Positions 8,767-17,859 of a stretch of 64,000 nt of DNA are shown here, piece by piece. The position numbers and the translations under genes were made by a program. Source of the stretch: Idiomarinaceae bacterium HL-53 (GTDB taxonomy: Bacteria; Pseudomonadota; Gammaproteobacteria; Enterobacterales; Alteromonadaceae); assembly GCA_001458075.1 (NCBI GenBank), contig LN899469.1, positions 1,152,659 to 1,216,658 of the forward strand, in the 5' to 3' direction. The notes beneath the pieces were generated by a model that did not search any database, was not told the origin of the DNA, and saw only the letters and a list, made by a program, of their open reading frames with translations. Position 1 is the first letter of the stretch. Each line of letters starts with the position of its first letter.

Positions 8767-8772
8767 ATTATA
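8767..8772 (-). promoter_or_regulatory. -10 element for trhO
   Basis: On the minus strand the sequence is TATAAT followed by GCGCCGCG, about 60 bases before the trhO start. The -35 region is poor, so this is only a likely promoter. Confidence 0.35.
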
Positions 8773-8778
8773 CAGTAT

Positions 8779-9252
8779 TTAGCCCATATATGAAGTGAGC
8801 ATCCAAGCGGTTTTCTCTTGCTCTTTAATGTAATCACTCATGAGTGATGCGGTTCCCTCATCATCGAGCTTACCGGCGTGCTCCAAAATGTCGCGTTGTA
8901 ACGCAATGAGTACCTTATAACCTTCGAGTAATTGCGTGACGCAGTCACGTCCGTCAACTACATTTGTGGCTTCTTTAATTTGGCTGCCTTGAATGTAGGT
9001 GCTGTAACTGTGTTGAGGCTTCTGCCCAAGTGTCAGAATGCGCTCCGCGATTTCATCCACTTTGAGTAATAATTCGTTGTAGGTTTCTTCAAATTTAGCA
9101 TGAAGCTCAAAGAACCGCTCTCCACGTACATTCCAGTGAAAGCCGCGCACATTCATGTAAAGAATCTGGTAATTTGCTAAGAGTTCATTAAGTTTAGCGG
9201 CAAGTGTTTCAGCGCCTTGCTTATCGAGGCCTATTACATTTAGTTGTTTCAT
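8779..9252 (-). CDS. dps: Dps-family ferritin-like DNA protection protein
   Basis: A 157-residue four-helix protein of the Dps/miniferritin family. The ferroxidase motif is FHWNVRGERFFELHAKFEE, with His, Asp/Glu and Glu ligands expected across a subunit interface. Dps forms a 12-mer shell that oxidises and stores iron with peroxide, protecting DNA. The ATG at 9252 is preferred because AAGGAG lies 8 bases before it; the GTG at 9261 would overlap that site. Its promoter must lie in the roughly 100 bases before the nuclease gene. I could not identify a reliable OxyR or Fur site there. Confidence 0.9.
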   Translation of the reverse strand: MKQLNVIGLDKQGAETLAAKLNELLANYQILYMNVRGFHWNVRGERFFELHAKFEETYNELLLKVDEIAERILTLGQKPQHSYSTYIQGSQIKEATNVVDGRDCVTQLLEGYKVLIALQRDILEHAGKLDDEGTASLMSDYIKEQEKTAWMLTSYMG

Positions 9253-9355
9253 AACTTCCACTCCTTTTCAGTATGTATTCTTTATATTAGCAAACCCGAA
9301 TGAAAAGAACACTGATTCTGGTCAATCGGGCTAATCGCTTTTGTGAATATGCTTC

Positions 9356-11170
9356 TTACTGTGGAAGTCTTCGCGAGTCGATTTCAATGACTACCGGGTC
9401 ATGGTCTGAAGATCGATAGGGCGAAGTATCATACAAATTACGTTGCTGTGCGTCGGATTTGAATCTCAATCCGTACTGCAAAGCAACGGGCTCATCGGCA
9501 TTAATATTCCAGAAATCGATGCCGGTGACCGCATCGAGCATAGTACCGTGTGCGAGTATATGGTCAAGGCTCCCCATTTCTCCGCGGAATACATAAGTGT
9601 ACCCTTCAGGTGCCATGCGATTGGCGATATTGATGTAGTTATATTGACGGAGTTCCATCATCGGATCTTCCATGGCGTATGCATTGAAATCGCCGAGTAA
9701 GATAATATTGCGCGTATCGATGCCAGTGGGGTTATTTCGCATCCAACGTGCTAAGGCCACCGAGGTTTCAGTGCGTAAAGCGTTCCAGCAGGCTTGACCG
9801 TCGCCACGATTGGCGTTCGGATTAGCGCTTTCATCTGGGCAGCTTCCTTTTGATTTAAAGTGATTGGAAACGACCGTGAAGTTGCGATTGGTGCTATTCA
9901 CTCGGAAGGTTTGTGCAAGTGGCGGGCGGCTACCCCATTCAAAGGGGCCGCTTGCGGTGAACACCGCAGTACCTACCTCAGTCACCTTGTCACTACGATA
10001 AACCATGCCTACCGCAATGGCATCGCCACCGATGCGGTTGGTTTCTGGAATTACGTAGGCGTAACGGGCGCCAGCAGGCGCTTGCTCGTTCAAACCGCGC
10101 ACGAGATCAGCAATGGCACTTTGGCTGCTAAAACCGTCGTTTTCTATTTCCATGAGGCCATAAACATCGGCGTTCATACGGAGCATCGCTGCAATAATCT
10201 TCGCGCGCTGGCGCTCGAATTCTTCTGGGCTTTGGGCACCACGTGGCGTTGGGAAGCCACCACCGAGTCCGTCTCCATTGAAGTAATTGAGAACATTGAA
10301 GGCGGCAACACGGATATCCCCTGAGTTCGGCAGAGAAACTTCGCTCGGGCGTGCATTGGTTGCTTCGAACTCTGGCGCCTTCACTGGGTGAATATGGTAA
10401 CTGTCACCCTCTTTTACTAGTACACCTTCAATACCGGTAATGGTGTCACCTGCGCGCACCGTTTGGTTCGCACTTAAACCGACCGGTGGATATGGAATCG
10501 GTTCTGGATTCTCAGCTTCTGAGCCATCATCAAGTACAAGACGGCGCAAGAAGTTGTAGGTTGAATGGTCTCTTGCCGGAAGCCCTGGCATCGTAATTTG
10601 CGTGGGAATCCAAAGTCGCTCTGTGGCGATATCTAATGTGCCCGAACGTGCTAGGTTGTAGTTACCGATGACGGTCATCGGCTGGTTAATCTTGATGCGT
10701 TGATGCAGTAAATTATCAAGCTGTGCAACGTAGTCGAAGGGTAGTTCAATTGGCACCACGCTGTAGCTTTGAGCACGCGCACACACGGTGAGCGAGGTAA
10801 CATCGTCGAGCGCTAAACCGCCAGCATAGTCATCTTTCTCCCCTTCGATGCGAACGAGGTCGCCGGTTCTCACATTCGACGTGTTCGCACTTTCTTCAAC
10901 AAAAAGAGCTGGACGAGGCACCGTCAGGGTTTGTCCGGGAGCTTGCACGAAGAAACCACCCAGGGCGTCTTCACCCAAGAATGTGGCGCTGACCACCCCT
11001 TCAACAATGACCGTGTCGCTTAAATAGCGACTGATACGATCGATCGGAACCGATTCACCGCCACAGCGTTGTGCGATTGGAATGCTGTTCGGATCAATAG
11101 GTTTCGGTGCACAGGCCGCCAGTGTCATTGCGACGGTGGCTCCAAACAGGGCATAGCTTAGCTTTTTCAT
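9356..11170 (-). CDS. ExeM/NucH-like extracellular nuclease lipoprotein
   Basis: A 604-residue lipoprotein: the signal peptide ends in the lipobox LAAC at about residue 21-24. The N-terminal half resembles the OB-fold region of ExeM/YhcR nucleases (DTVIVEGVVSATF). The C-terminal half is an endonuclease/exonuclease/phosphatase domain with AAFNVLNYF, MEIENDG, LGDFNAYA and the catalytic SSDHDPV. It probably degrades extracellular DNA at the cell surface for nutrients or to loosen biofilm. Shewanella ExeM is longer and carries an extra N-terminal domain; this one is shorter and lipid-anchored. The ATG at 11170 follows AAAGG. The gene lies just downstream of pheA. Confidence 0.85.
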   Translation of the reverse strand: MKKLSYALFGATVAMTLAACAPKPIDPNSIPIAQRCGGESVPIDRISRYLSDTVIVEGVVSATFLGEDALGGFFVQAPGQTLTVPRPALFVEESANTSNVRTGDLVRIEGEKDDYAGGLALDDVTSLTVCARAQSYSVVPIELPFDYVAQLDNLLHQRIKINQPMTVIGNYNLARSGTLDIATERLWIPTQITMPGLPARDHSTYNFLRRLVLDDGSEAENPEPIPYPPVGLSANQTVRAGDTITGIEGVLVKEGDSYHIHPVKAPEFEATNARPSEVSLPNSGDIRVAAFNVLNYFNGDGLGGGFPTPRGAQSPEEFERQRAKIIAAMLRMNADVYGLMEIENDGFSSQSAIADLVRGLNEQAPAGARYAYVIPETNRIGGDAIAVGMVYRSDKVTEVGTAVFTASGPFEWGSRPPLAQTFRVNSTNRNFTVVSNHFKSKGSCPDESANPNANRGDGQACWNALRTETSVALARWMRNNPTGIDTRNIILLGDFNAYAMEDPMMELRQYNYINIANRMAPEGYTYVFRGEMGSLDHILAHGTMLDAVTGIDFWNINADEPVALQYGLRFKSDAQQRNLYDTSPYRSSDHDPVVIEIDSRRLPQ

Positions 11171-11203
11171 TGCTCGACCTTTCAAAGTTATGTGTTGCGA
11201 AGG

Positions 11204-12367
11204 TTATGTTTCAATTTTCATTTCTGGTATCGGCGCGTGAGTCGCTTTGATACGCTCATCTGGATAGCATCCTAGCACTTTCACGAAGCGAGTGATGGCA
11301 TTTAATTCCTTTAGCGCTGCCAACCATTGTGCAGACGCGCTGTTAATCAGCACATCGACATAGAATAGCTCTTCCCAGGGATTGCCAGGCATAGGCCGAG
11401 ATTCCAACTTTGCCATATTGATTTCATGGCTACGCAGCACCATGAGTGCGTCGACCAATGAGCCCGGCTGATTGTGAGTGGCCATGATAAGGCTCGTTTT
11501 CGCCGGCAGCTGGCTGGGAACTCGCAGTGGATCGCGGCTCACTACAATGAATCGCGTATGGTTTTCCTTTTGGTTCGCCATATTATCTGCAATGGTCACG
11601 AGCTCATACAGTGCGCCACCGCTTTGCGGGCCAATGGCAGCGGCCGTAGTTTCTGCGAGTTCCGCAACTTCTTGCATTGCATGCGCAGAAGATGCGCTTG
11701 CTTTCAGCGTTACGCCTTCTAAATGATGCAAAAAGCTTGAACATTGAGTGAGAGCCTGCGGATGGCCGTAGATAGTCTTAAGTTGATTTAAAGACACGCC
11801 CGGCTTAACGAGTAGGTGGTGATCAACTGATAAATAGGCTTCACCGACAATGTGCAAATGTGTGTGGCGAAGTAAGTCATACACTTCGTTAATAGAACCC
11901 GAGGAAGTATTCTCGATTGGTAAGACACCCAATGCTGTTTTGCCATCTTCGACCGCCGCGACAACAGCTTGGAATGTTTCGCATGACAGGCCCTGCAAGG
12001 CGCAATTTCTTCTCGAGGCATAACTTTGTGCGGTTAAGTGAGAATAAGAGCCAGGCATTCCTAAATGCGCTATGGCGAGTTGGCCTCGTTCATCACCTTG
12101 CTGTAACCACGCATGTTGCGTGAGTACCGAATCTTCAATAATAATGTGGTAAAGGCGGGTTAAATAACCCGGGTCTAAACCGAGTTCTCTACCTTCTTCC
12201 ATTAGCTTCATAAGAAGCTCTGCTTCGCGACCCGTATCACGCACATGCCCTTGGCTAAGTGCCTTATTTCTCGCAACATTAAGCGCTAGCGAGCGGCGCT
12301 TCGCGAGGCACTGTAAAAGTTCCTGATCCAGTGCTTCAATTTGTTCGCGAATGGCTTGCAGTTCCAT
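11204..12367 (-). CDS. pheA: Bifunctional chorismate mutase/prephenate dehydratase
   Basis: A 387-residue enzyme with the three domains of PheA: an AroQ chorismate mutase (about residues 1-90, LDQELLQCLAKRRSLA), a prephenate dehydratase (about 100-280, with LPIENTSSGSINEVYDLL) and an ACT regulatory domain (about 290-370, with the ESRPMPGNPWEELFYVD block that binds phenylalanine). It converts chorismate to phenylpyruvate and is feedback-inhibited by phenylalanine. I looked for a Phe-rich leader peptide upstream and found none, so attenuation like that of E. coli pheA is not supported. Confidence 0.95.
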   Translation of the reverse strand: MELQAIREQIEALDQELLQCLAKRRSLALNVARNKALSQGHVRDTGREAELLMKLMEEGRELGLDPGYLTRLYHIIIEDSVLTQHAWLQQGDERGQLAIAHLGMPGSYSHLTAQSYASRRNCALQGLSCETFQAVVAAVEDGKTALGVLPIENTSSGSINEVYDLLRHTHLHIVGEAYLSVDHHLLVKPGVSLNQLKTIYGHPQALTQCSSFLHHLEGVTLKASASSAHAMQEVAELAETTAAAIGPQSGGALYELVTIADNMANQKENHTRFIVVSRDPLRVPSQLPAKTSLIMATHNQPGSLVDALMVLRSHEINMAKLESRPMPGNPWEELFYVDVLINSASAQWLAALKELNAITRFVKVLGCYPDERIKATHAPIPEMKIET

Positions 12368-12475
12368 GGTAACGCCTTGAAAAGTTGTATAACGAAAGAC
12401 TCAAACGTGAGAATAAACGAAGCACGGTTTTTCTGCCACCTGAATCTGGATTCTCGAGTTCAGCACAATTTAATG

Positions 12476-12504
12476 TTTATAATTGCGGCTGAATTGGGGA
12501 TAAT
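12476..12504 (+). promoter_or_regulatory. Probable udk promoter
   Basis: TTTATA (12476-12481) and GATAAT (12499-12504) are 17 bases apart, followed by GCGCGC. The match is moderate, and the position fits a short leader to the uridine kinase gene. Confidence 0.4.
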
Positions 12505-12548
12505 GCGCGCTTCTGTGCTCAAAATTCATGTATATCGGAAGGTTGCTC

Positions 12549-13181
12549 GTGGGTAAAACAACGATCATCGCTATTGCAGGTCCCTCGGCCTCAGGTAAAA
12601 GTTTATTTGCTTCAACTGTTTACCAAGAGCTGGTAGCGGAACTCGGTGGTGAGAGAATTTCTGTACTCTCAGAGGACGCCTACTATCGTGATCAAAGTCA
12701 TTTGGCATTCGAGCAGCGGGTGCTGACGAACTACGATCATCCAAGCGCTTTTGAGCATGAATTGTTAGAGAAGCATTTGCAGACTTTGCGCGCAGGCCAG
12801 GCGGTGGAAATGCCGCAATATAGCTACCGCGAGCACACGCGCATGAAGGAGACTATTCAAGTCACCCCAGCTCGCGTTATCTTGGTAGAAGGTATTCTGT
12901 TGCTGAGCGATCCGAAACTAAGAAAGCAGTTTGATATTTCAGTATTCATGGACACGCCGCTCGATATTTGTTTGTTGCGCCGCATAAACCGTGATATTGA
13001 AGAACGGGGCCGGAGTTTGAGCGCCATTACAGAACAATACGAAAATTATGTACGCCCAGCTTTTTTTGAGTTTATCGCACCTTCAAAGCATTATGCCGAC
13101 TTAGTCGTAACGCGTGGTGGTCAGAACGAGATCGCGATTGATATTATTAAAACAAAAATTCGCCAGCTACTCGCTGAGTAA
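12549..13181 (+). CDS. udk: Uridine kinase
   Basis: A 210-residue P-loop kinase with Walker A GPSASGKS near residue 10, the DAYYRDQ segment that contacts the nucleoside, and the lid region [13 protein letters not shown]. It phosphorylates uridine and cytidine to UMP and CMP in pyrimidine salvage. GTG at 12549 is chosen because GGAAGG lies a few bases before it and the resulting length matches E. coli Udk; an upstream in-frame ATG at 12528 has no ribosome site. A nucleoside permease gene follows after 34 bases, giving an uptake-and-trap pair. Confidence 0.93.
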   Translation: MGKTTIIAIAGPSASGKSLFASTVYQELVAELGGERISVLSEDAYYRDQSHLAFEQRVLTNYDHPSAFEHELLEKHLQTLRAGQAVEMPQYSYREHTRMKETIQVTPARVILVEGILLLSDPKLRKQFDISVFMDTPLDICLLRRINRDIEERGRSLSAITEQYENYVRPAFFEFIAPSKHYADLVVTRGGQNEIAIDIIKTKIRQLLAE

Positions 13182-13215
13182 TTGGAAATGAAGTAAACGG
13201 TTTTAGGGAATAATT

Positions 13216-14427
13216 ATGATTGGCCTGATTGGCATAGTGTTTCTTTTGGGTGTTGCATACACCTTTTCAGCGTCACGTAAGAGTATTCGTTGGCGCACTG
13301 TAGGCGGTGCATTCGCGATTCAGTTGGGCTTAGCTGCGTTCGTTTTGTATGTGCCATTTGGTCAAGATGTTTTACTTAGTATGTCGAATGGTGTTGCCAC
13401 CGTCATCGGCTATGCCGATGCAGGTTTTGAATTTCTGTTTGGTGAAATTGGCGCATACTCACAAGGCTTTATTTTTGCTATCCATGTGCTTGGCGTTATT
13501 ATTTTCTTCTCTGCACTAATCTCTATTCTTTACCATATAGGCGTGATGGCGTGGGTTATTCGTCTCATCGGCGGAGGCTTACAAAAGCTTTTGGGAACCA
13601 GTAAGCCAGAATCCATGTCTGCTGCAGCGAATATTTTCGTGGGGCAAACAGAAGCGCCGCTTGTTGTGCGTCCCTTTATTCCAACCATGACGCGCTCAGA
13701 ATTGTTTGCGGTGATGGTGGGCGGTTTAAGCTCTGTCTCAGGTTCGGTGTTGGCAGGCTACGCGGGCATCGGTATTGAACTTAAATATTTGATAGCGGCA
13801 TGCTTCATGGCGGCCCCGGGCGCGCTGCTGATGGCAAAAATTATCATGCCAGAAACAGAAGAGCCTATGAATGAGCTGACCCATGTACCTACCGAAGAAC
13901 GTCGTGCAAATGTAATAGATGCGGCAGCTTCGGGTGCCTCGAGCGGTTTACAGTTGGCAATGAATGTGGGTGCCATGTTACTTGCCTTTGTTGCATTGAT
14001 TGCGCTTGTAAACGGTATTTTGGGTTGGTTTGGAGGCTGGTTTGGTCACGACACACTGACCTTACAACAAATTTTCGGATTTATTTTCCAGCCATTAGCT
14101 TGGTTACTGGGTGTCCCTTGGGAAGAATCACAACTGGCGGGTAGTTTTATTGGTCAAAAACTTGCGATTAACGAGTTCGTCGCATATCTAGACTTCGCAA
14201 ACTATAAAGAAGATATGAGTGAACGTGCACAAGTTATCATTACGTTTATGCTGTGCGGTTTTGCAAATATTTCGTCAATTGCTATTTTGCTTGGCGGGTT
14301 AGGCGGTATGGCACCGAGCCGCCGTAAAGATATCGCGCAATTAGGTGTGAGAGCCTTACTGGCCGCTACGTTAGCCAATTTCATGAGTGCGACTATTGCC
14401 GGGTTGTTTTTTACACTCGCTAACTAA
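13216..14427 (+). CDS. NupC-family concentrative nucleoside transporter
   Basis: A 403-residue membrane protein of the CNT family. Signatures include [16 protein letters not shown] (about residues 145-160), [29 protein letters not shown] and the late [18 protein letters not shown] block. These carriers import nucleosides with a proton or sodium gradient. The location directly after udk suggests uridine/cytidine uptake coupled to phosphorylation. A terminator follows the gene. Confidence 0.92.
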   Translation: MIGLIGIVFLLGVAYTFSASRKSIRWRTVGGAFAIQLGLAAFVLYVPFGQDVLLSMSNGVATVIGYADAGFEFLFGEIGAYSQGFIFAIHVLGVIIFFSALISILYHIGVMAWVIRLIGGGLQKLLGTSKPESMSAAANIFVGQTEAPLVVRPFIPTMTRSELFAVMVGGLSSVSGSVLAGYAGIGIELKYLIAACFMAAPGALLMAKIIMPETEEPMNELTHVPTEERRANVIDAAASGASSGLQLAMNVGAMLLAFVALIALVNGILGWFGGWFGHDTLTLQQIFGFIFQPLAWLLGVPWEESQLAGSFIGQKLAINEFVAYLDFANYKEDMSERAQVIITFMLCGFANISSIAILLGGLGGMAPSRRKDIAQLGVRALLAATLANFMSATIAGLFFTLAN

Positions 14428-14457
14428 GATTGACTAATTTGTTACACTTTCTGGACT

Positions 14458-14518
14458 AGACGCCTGTCATGATGTGAACCAAAATTAAAGGGTTTACGAA
14501 TAACAGGTGTCTTTTTCG
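14458..14518 (+). terminator. Terminator after the nucleoside transporter gene
   Basis: AGACGCCTGT (14458-14467) pairs with ACAGGTGTCT (14503-14512) and is followed by a T-rich tract. The long loop contains its own stem, GTGAACC with GGTTTAC, so the structure is two stacked hairpins. Confidence 0.65.
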
Positions 14519-14556
14519 TTTTTGTAAGCGAGTTATTTAATCAAACGGAGTTTTTC

Positions 14557-15222
14557 ATGAGATCATTTTTCCAAGCCATCGTAGTTGTGGTTCTGTGTGC
14601 GTTAGCACCGTTCACAGTGGCGGCGGAAACTACGAACCCTTATCAAATGCTGCAAACTATTGCGGAAGACTTGATTGAGCGTATAGGTGAGGAGCGTGAG
14701 GCGATTAATTCAAACCCAAGTCATTTGAAAACGATTATGGCCGAAGAGTTGTTGCCACACTCAGATTATGAATTTGCGGCACGTATGGTGTTAGGACGTA
14801 ACTGGCAGCGGCTCGAAGAAGCGCAGCAAGAGCAGTTCGTGAGTGTCTTTAGAGACTACTTGGTAACAACGTATGCGCGGGTATTCACGCAGTATGACGA
14901 AACCAAGCATCAGCTTGAGTTCGGCCGTGATGGCGAGTTCGAGAATGAAAGGCGTATTGTGGTGCGTGCTCAGCTTGTTGAAAAGGGTGGACGTCCACCA
15001 GTTCGTCTCGACTTCCATTTACAGAGACGCACTCCAGATTCGCCATGGCTGGCGTATGACTTGGTTGCTGAGGGAGTTAGTATGTTGAATGCACAGCAGT
15101 CCGAGATGCAGGCATCGTTGCGCCAGCGCGGTTTTCAAGGAACCATTGAGTTGTTACAAGAACGCGCAAACGCCGATATTAATCTCGATGAAGACGTCGA
15201 TCTAGAAGACTTTACTGACTAG
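14557..15222 (+). CDS. MlaC/Ttg2D-family phospholipid-binding protein, outside an mla operon
   Basis: A 221-residue exported protein with a signal peptide ending in FTVAAE. The body matches the MlaC family: a helical N-terminus, the LPHSDYEFAARMVLGRNW block (about residues 66-83) and DFHLQRR/WLAYDLVAEGVSM near the C-terminus. MlaC shuttles phospholipids across the periplasm between the MlaA and MlaFEDB complexes. None of the mlaA, B, D, E or F genes is adjacent, so this is an orphan copy. The C-terminus ends in an acidic tail. Its role could be the normal MlaC job or a specialised lipid-transfer task. Confidence 0.8.
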   Translation: MRSFFQAIVVVVLCALAPFTVAAETTNPYQMLQTIAEDLIERIGEEREAINSNPSHLKTIMAEELLPHSDYEFAARMVLGRNWQRLEEAQQEQFVSVFRDYLVTTYARVFTQYDETKHQLEFGRDGEFENERRIVVRAQLVEKGGRPPVRLDFHLQRRTPDSPWLAYDLVAEGVSMLNAQQSEMQASLRQRGFQGTIELLQERANADINLDEDVDLEDFTD

Positions 15223-15229
15223 GTTCAGA

Positions 15230-16237
15230 TCAGGAGTCGCCATACCACATGGCGACTTCGATACCGAACATCCAGCGTTGTTGGCGTGTCTCCTCAAGGG
15301 TTTCTCGCGGCCAATGCAGACCACCCCAGAATTCTAAGTAGAGCCACTCTCGAAACCATTCTTGCCGATGAATAAATCGAAACCCGGCATCTCTTAAAGG
15401 AATTTGTTGCCCTGATTGACCACGGGTGAAAAGTTCTGCTGCAATCGCCTTTTCTTCTTCATACAGATGAAAAATTGCTGCAATGGTCGTCCATCGAATG
15501 CCATCGGTGCGTTCCGCGTGTGTGCCGTCTAATGTGAGTCGAGCAAGCCAGTTAGTTCGCATACTTGCTTCCCAGTCGATGCGTTGGTTTACGCCGAAGC
15601 CGTCGCTGTCGCGCCAGAACAATGAGGACCGTAGGCGTAACTGAGAGAAGTCATTTACCCTGCGCTGCCATAAATAGCGTACCTGTGCATAAGGGTCGGC
15701 TTTGAGACCACCGCGAATACCCGCGCTGAAATAAAAACGGTTTGCTTCGCCTTGCTTTGGGTTAAAGCCGAGGCCTAAAATCCATTCTTCATCTTCTGCG
15801 CTATCAATAACGGAGCTTCTGAATTGAGTTGGCTCATCGCTGACAACATCGTCGAAAGTACCGCGCCCGATAATTGCTGAGAAACGCTCTTCTGCTTGTG
15901 GTAAACGAAACTCCGCACGAAAACTCGACTTCACCTCCCAGCCATCGTATGCACTCCATTGTGGCTCAATAGTGAGTCGCCCTTGAGAGTCGTAACCTTC
16001 TTCAAAGCGTCGATTATCGCCAAAAAAACGATCGAACCAACGCGCTGTATTGTCTACTGTGTTCTCCACGCCGCCTTTGAATCCATCTATCCAATGCGGT
16101 GGAAGCGGCTCCTCCTCTTCTGCCGTTTCAGGGGTTTCGGCAACAGCAACGCCGTCCACGTTAAGGCAGGCCAAAAGAAGTAGGATGGACAAAGGTTTAT
16201 GTAGCCGCAATGTAAAAAGACTTAACTGTTCGCTCAT
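15230..16237 (-). CDS. Outer-membrane beta-barrel protein of unknown function
   Basis: A 335-residue protein with a signal peptide ending near GVAVAE, then an acidic stretch, a [22 protein letters not shown] segment split here as DGFKGG and ARWFDRFF, and a series of alternating strands rich in aromatic residues typical of barrels. I do not recognise the family beyond that. The ATG at 16237 is preferred over the in-frame TTG at 16255. It converges on the mlaC-like gene with only 7 bases between the stops, and its start lies about 110 bases from the divergent gor gene. Confidence 0.6.
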   Translation of the reverse strand: MSEQLSLFTLRLHKPLSILLLLACLNVDGVAVAETPETAEEEEPLPPHWIDGFKGGVENTVDNTARWFDRFFGDNRRFEEGYDSQGRLTIEPQWSAYDGWEVKSSFRAEFRLPQAEERFSAIIGRGTFDDVVSDEPTQFRSSVIDSAEDEEWILGLGFNPKQGEANRFYFSAGIRGGLKADPYAQVRYLWQRRVNDFSQLRLRSSLFWRDSDGFGVNQRIDWEASMRTNWLARLTLDGTHAERTDGIRWTTIAAIFHLYEEEKAIAAELFTRGQSGQQIPLRDAGFRFIHRQEWFREWLYLEFWGGLHWPRETLEETRQQRWMFGIEVAMWYGDS

Positions 16238-16349
16238 ATTCAAAGCTTGCCGCAAAGAATCGTTTAATGCTAGAGAAAAACTCGATTTGCAGAGTGTAAA
16301 TCAGAATGAGAACATAACGAACTTTCTAAATAATGAGATAAATAGAGTC

Positions 16350-17714
16350 ATGAGCAGTAAAAGACATTTCGAGTATTTGAGCATTGGTGCTGGGAGCGGT
16401 GGTATTGCGTCCGCTAATAGAGCCGCCAAACGCGGCGCAAAGGCTGCAGTTATTGAAGCGAAAGCAGTGGGTGGAACCTGTGTAAATGTAGGCTGCGTAC
16501 CAAAAAAAGTGATGTGGTACGGAGCGCATATCGCCGAAGCAATCAAATATTCAAGTGCTTATGGCTTTGAGTTGGAACAGCGCGGTTTTGACTGGTCGAC
16601 CTTGGTGAAGAACCGTGAAGCCTATATAGAGCGAATTCATGGGGCGTATCATCGGGGATTTTCCGGTAATGGAGTCGAATTTATTGAGGGTTTTGCAAAG
16701 TTCGTTGGCCCAAATGAAGTCGAAGTGAATGGTGAACGGATTACCGCTGATCACATCACAATTGCGGTGGGGGGACGGCCAAGCATCCCAAATGTACCTG
16801 GTGCTGAATTTGGTATCGATTCGGACGGCTTTTTTGCATTAACCGAGCAGCCGAAAAAGGCGATTGTGGTCGGTGCGGGTTACATTGCCGTAGAAATAGC
16901 ACAAGTGTTGCACGCACTGGGCACTGATACGCATTTACTGGTTCGTAATGATAGGCCACTTCGCAGCTTCGAACGCGACATCATTGATAGGCTCTTGTTG
17001 CGCATGGAGCAAGACGGAGGTCCCCTATTGCATCAATTTTCGGAAGTTGAGCGTGTAGAGAAAGCGGATGACGGAACGTTAAAGGTGGTCGCACAAAACG
17101 GTGAGGAACACGAGGGTGTCGATTGTTTGATTTGGGCGATCGGACGTGAGCCTACCACCGATAAAATAAATTTAGCAGCCGCCGGAGTTGAAACCGATGA
17201 GCAGGGCTTTATACGAACGGACGAGTACCAGAATACCAATGTGAAGGGAATCTATGCGGTGGGTGATATTACTGGAGAAGCTCAGCTTACGCCGGTGGCA
17301 GTGAAAGCTGGTAGGCTTCTCGCCGAGCGCTTATTTAATCAAGACATGCCAAATGCACACATGGATTACAGCCTCATACCTACGGTGGTATTTAGTCACC
17401 CACCAATCGGCACCATTGGCCTCACAGAATTAGAGGCAATCGCCAAATATGGTGAGGCAGAGGTGAAAATATACAATTCTGATTTTGCCGCAATGTATAA
17501 TGCCATTACGCCGCACCGAGCCCTCAGTACTTTTAAGTTAGTGTGTGTTGGTAAAGAGGAATGCGTGGTGGGTATGCATGGCATTGGCGAGGGCATGGAT
17601 GAAATTTTGCAGGGCTTCGCTGTCGCCATTAAAATGGGTGCAACAAAAGCACAGTTCGACGCCACTGTCGCAATCCACCCCACCTCCGCCGAAGAGTTCG
17701 TAACGCTCACCTAA
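16350..17714 (+). CDS. gor: Glutathione reductase
   Basis: A 454-residue flavoprotein disulfide reductase. The FAD site [10 protein letters not shown] is near residue 13, the redox disulfide [13 protein letters not shown] places Cys44 and Cys49, the NAD(P)-binding [10 protein letters not shown] follows, and the C-terminal catalytic HPTSAEE is present. It regenerates reduced glutathione with NADPH. The reading frame stays open 300 bases further upstream, but that part is antisense to the barrel gene, so the ATG at 16350, which begins a normal-length enzyme, is the start. A palindromic repeat starts four bases after the stop. Confidence 0.95.
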   Translation: MSSKRHFEYLSIGAGSGGIASANRAAKRGAKAAVIEAKAVGGTCVNVGCVPKKVMWYGAHIAEAIKYSSAYGFELEQRGFDWSTLVKNREAYIERIHGAYHRGFSGNGVEFIEGFAKFVGPNEVEVNGERITADHITIAVGGRPSIPNVPGAEFGIDSDGFFALTEQPKKAIVVGAGYIAVEIAQVLHALGTDTHLLVRNDRPLRSFERDIIDRLLLRMEQDGGPLLHQFSEVERVEKADDGTLKVVAQNGEEHEGVDCLIWAIGREPTTDKINLAAAGVETDEQGFIRTDEYQNTNVKGIYAVGDITGEAQLTPVAVKAGRLLAERLFNQDMPNAHMDYSLIPTVVFSHPPIGTIGLTELEAIAKYGEAEVKIYNSDFAAMYNAITPHRALSTFKLVCVGKEECVVGMHGIGEGMDEILQGFAVAIKMGATKAQFDATVAIHPTSAEEFVTLT

Positions 17715-17715
17715 C

Positions 17716-17752
17716 AAAATTGGGGTCAGATTATTTTGTGATCTGACCCCAA
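17716..17752. repeat. REP-like palindrome, copy 1
   Basis: TTGGGGTCAGAT (17720-17731) is perfectly inverted as ATCTGACCCCAA (17741-17752), with a 9-base loop. It follows the gor stop codon within a few bases. A near-identical element lies at 20008-20042. GGGGTCAGA-type palindromes are widespread in marine gammaproteobacterial intergenic regions and are often mobilised by REP-associated tyrosine transposases (family knowledge). No transposase is in the window. There is no T-tract, so it is not a standard terminator. Confidence 0.8.
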
Positions 17753-17859
17753 CTGACGTTTGGCTCTTTTAATTGTACTCATTTCGTAATAATGTGCGTT
17801 GTTGAATTTTTGCTTCAGCATCAAATAACAATAATCGCATCAATAAAGAGTGCAGTAAT

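Noticed and set aside
9860-10324. 154-codon plus-strand frame inside the nuclease gene
   Set aside because: Antisense to conserved nuclease motifs and without any recognisable domain.
12368-12527. Attenuator with a Phe-rich leader peptide before pheA
   Set aside because: No short frame with repeated Phe codons and no terminator/antiterminator stems were found on the minus strand.
16050-16349. 100-codon upstream extension of glutathione reductase
   Set aside because: Lies mostly antisense to the barrel gene and adds residues not found in the enzyme family; ATG 16350 gives the normal length.
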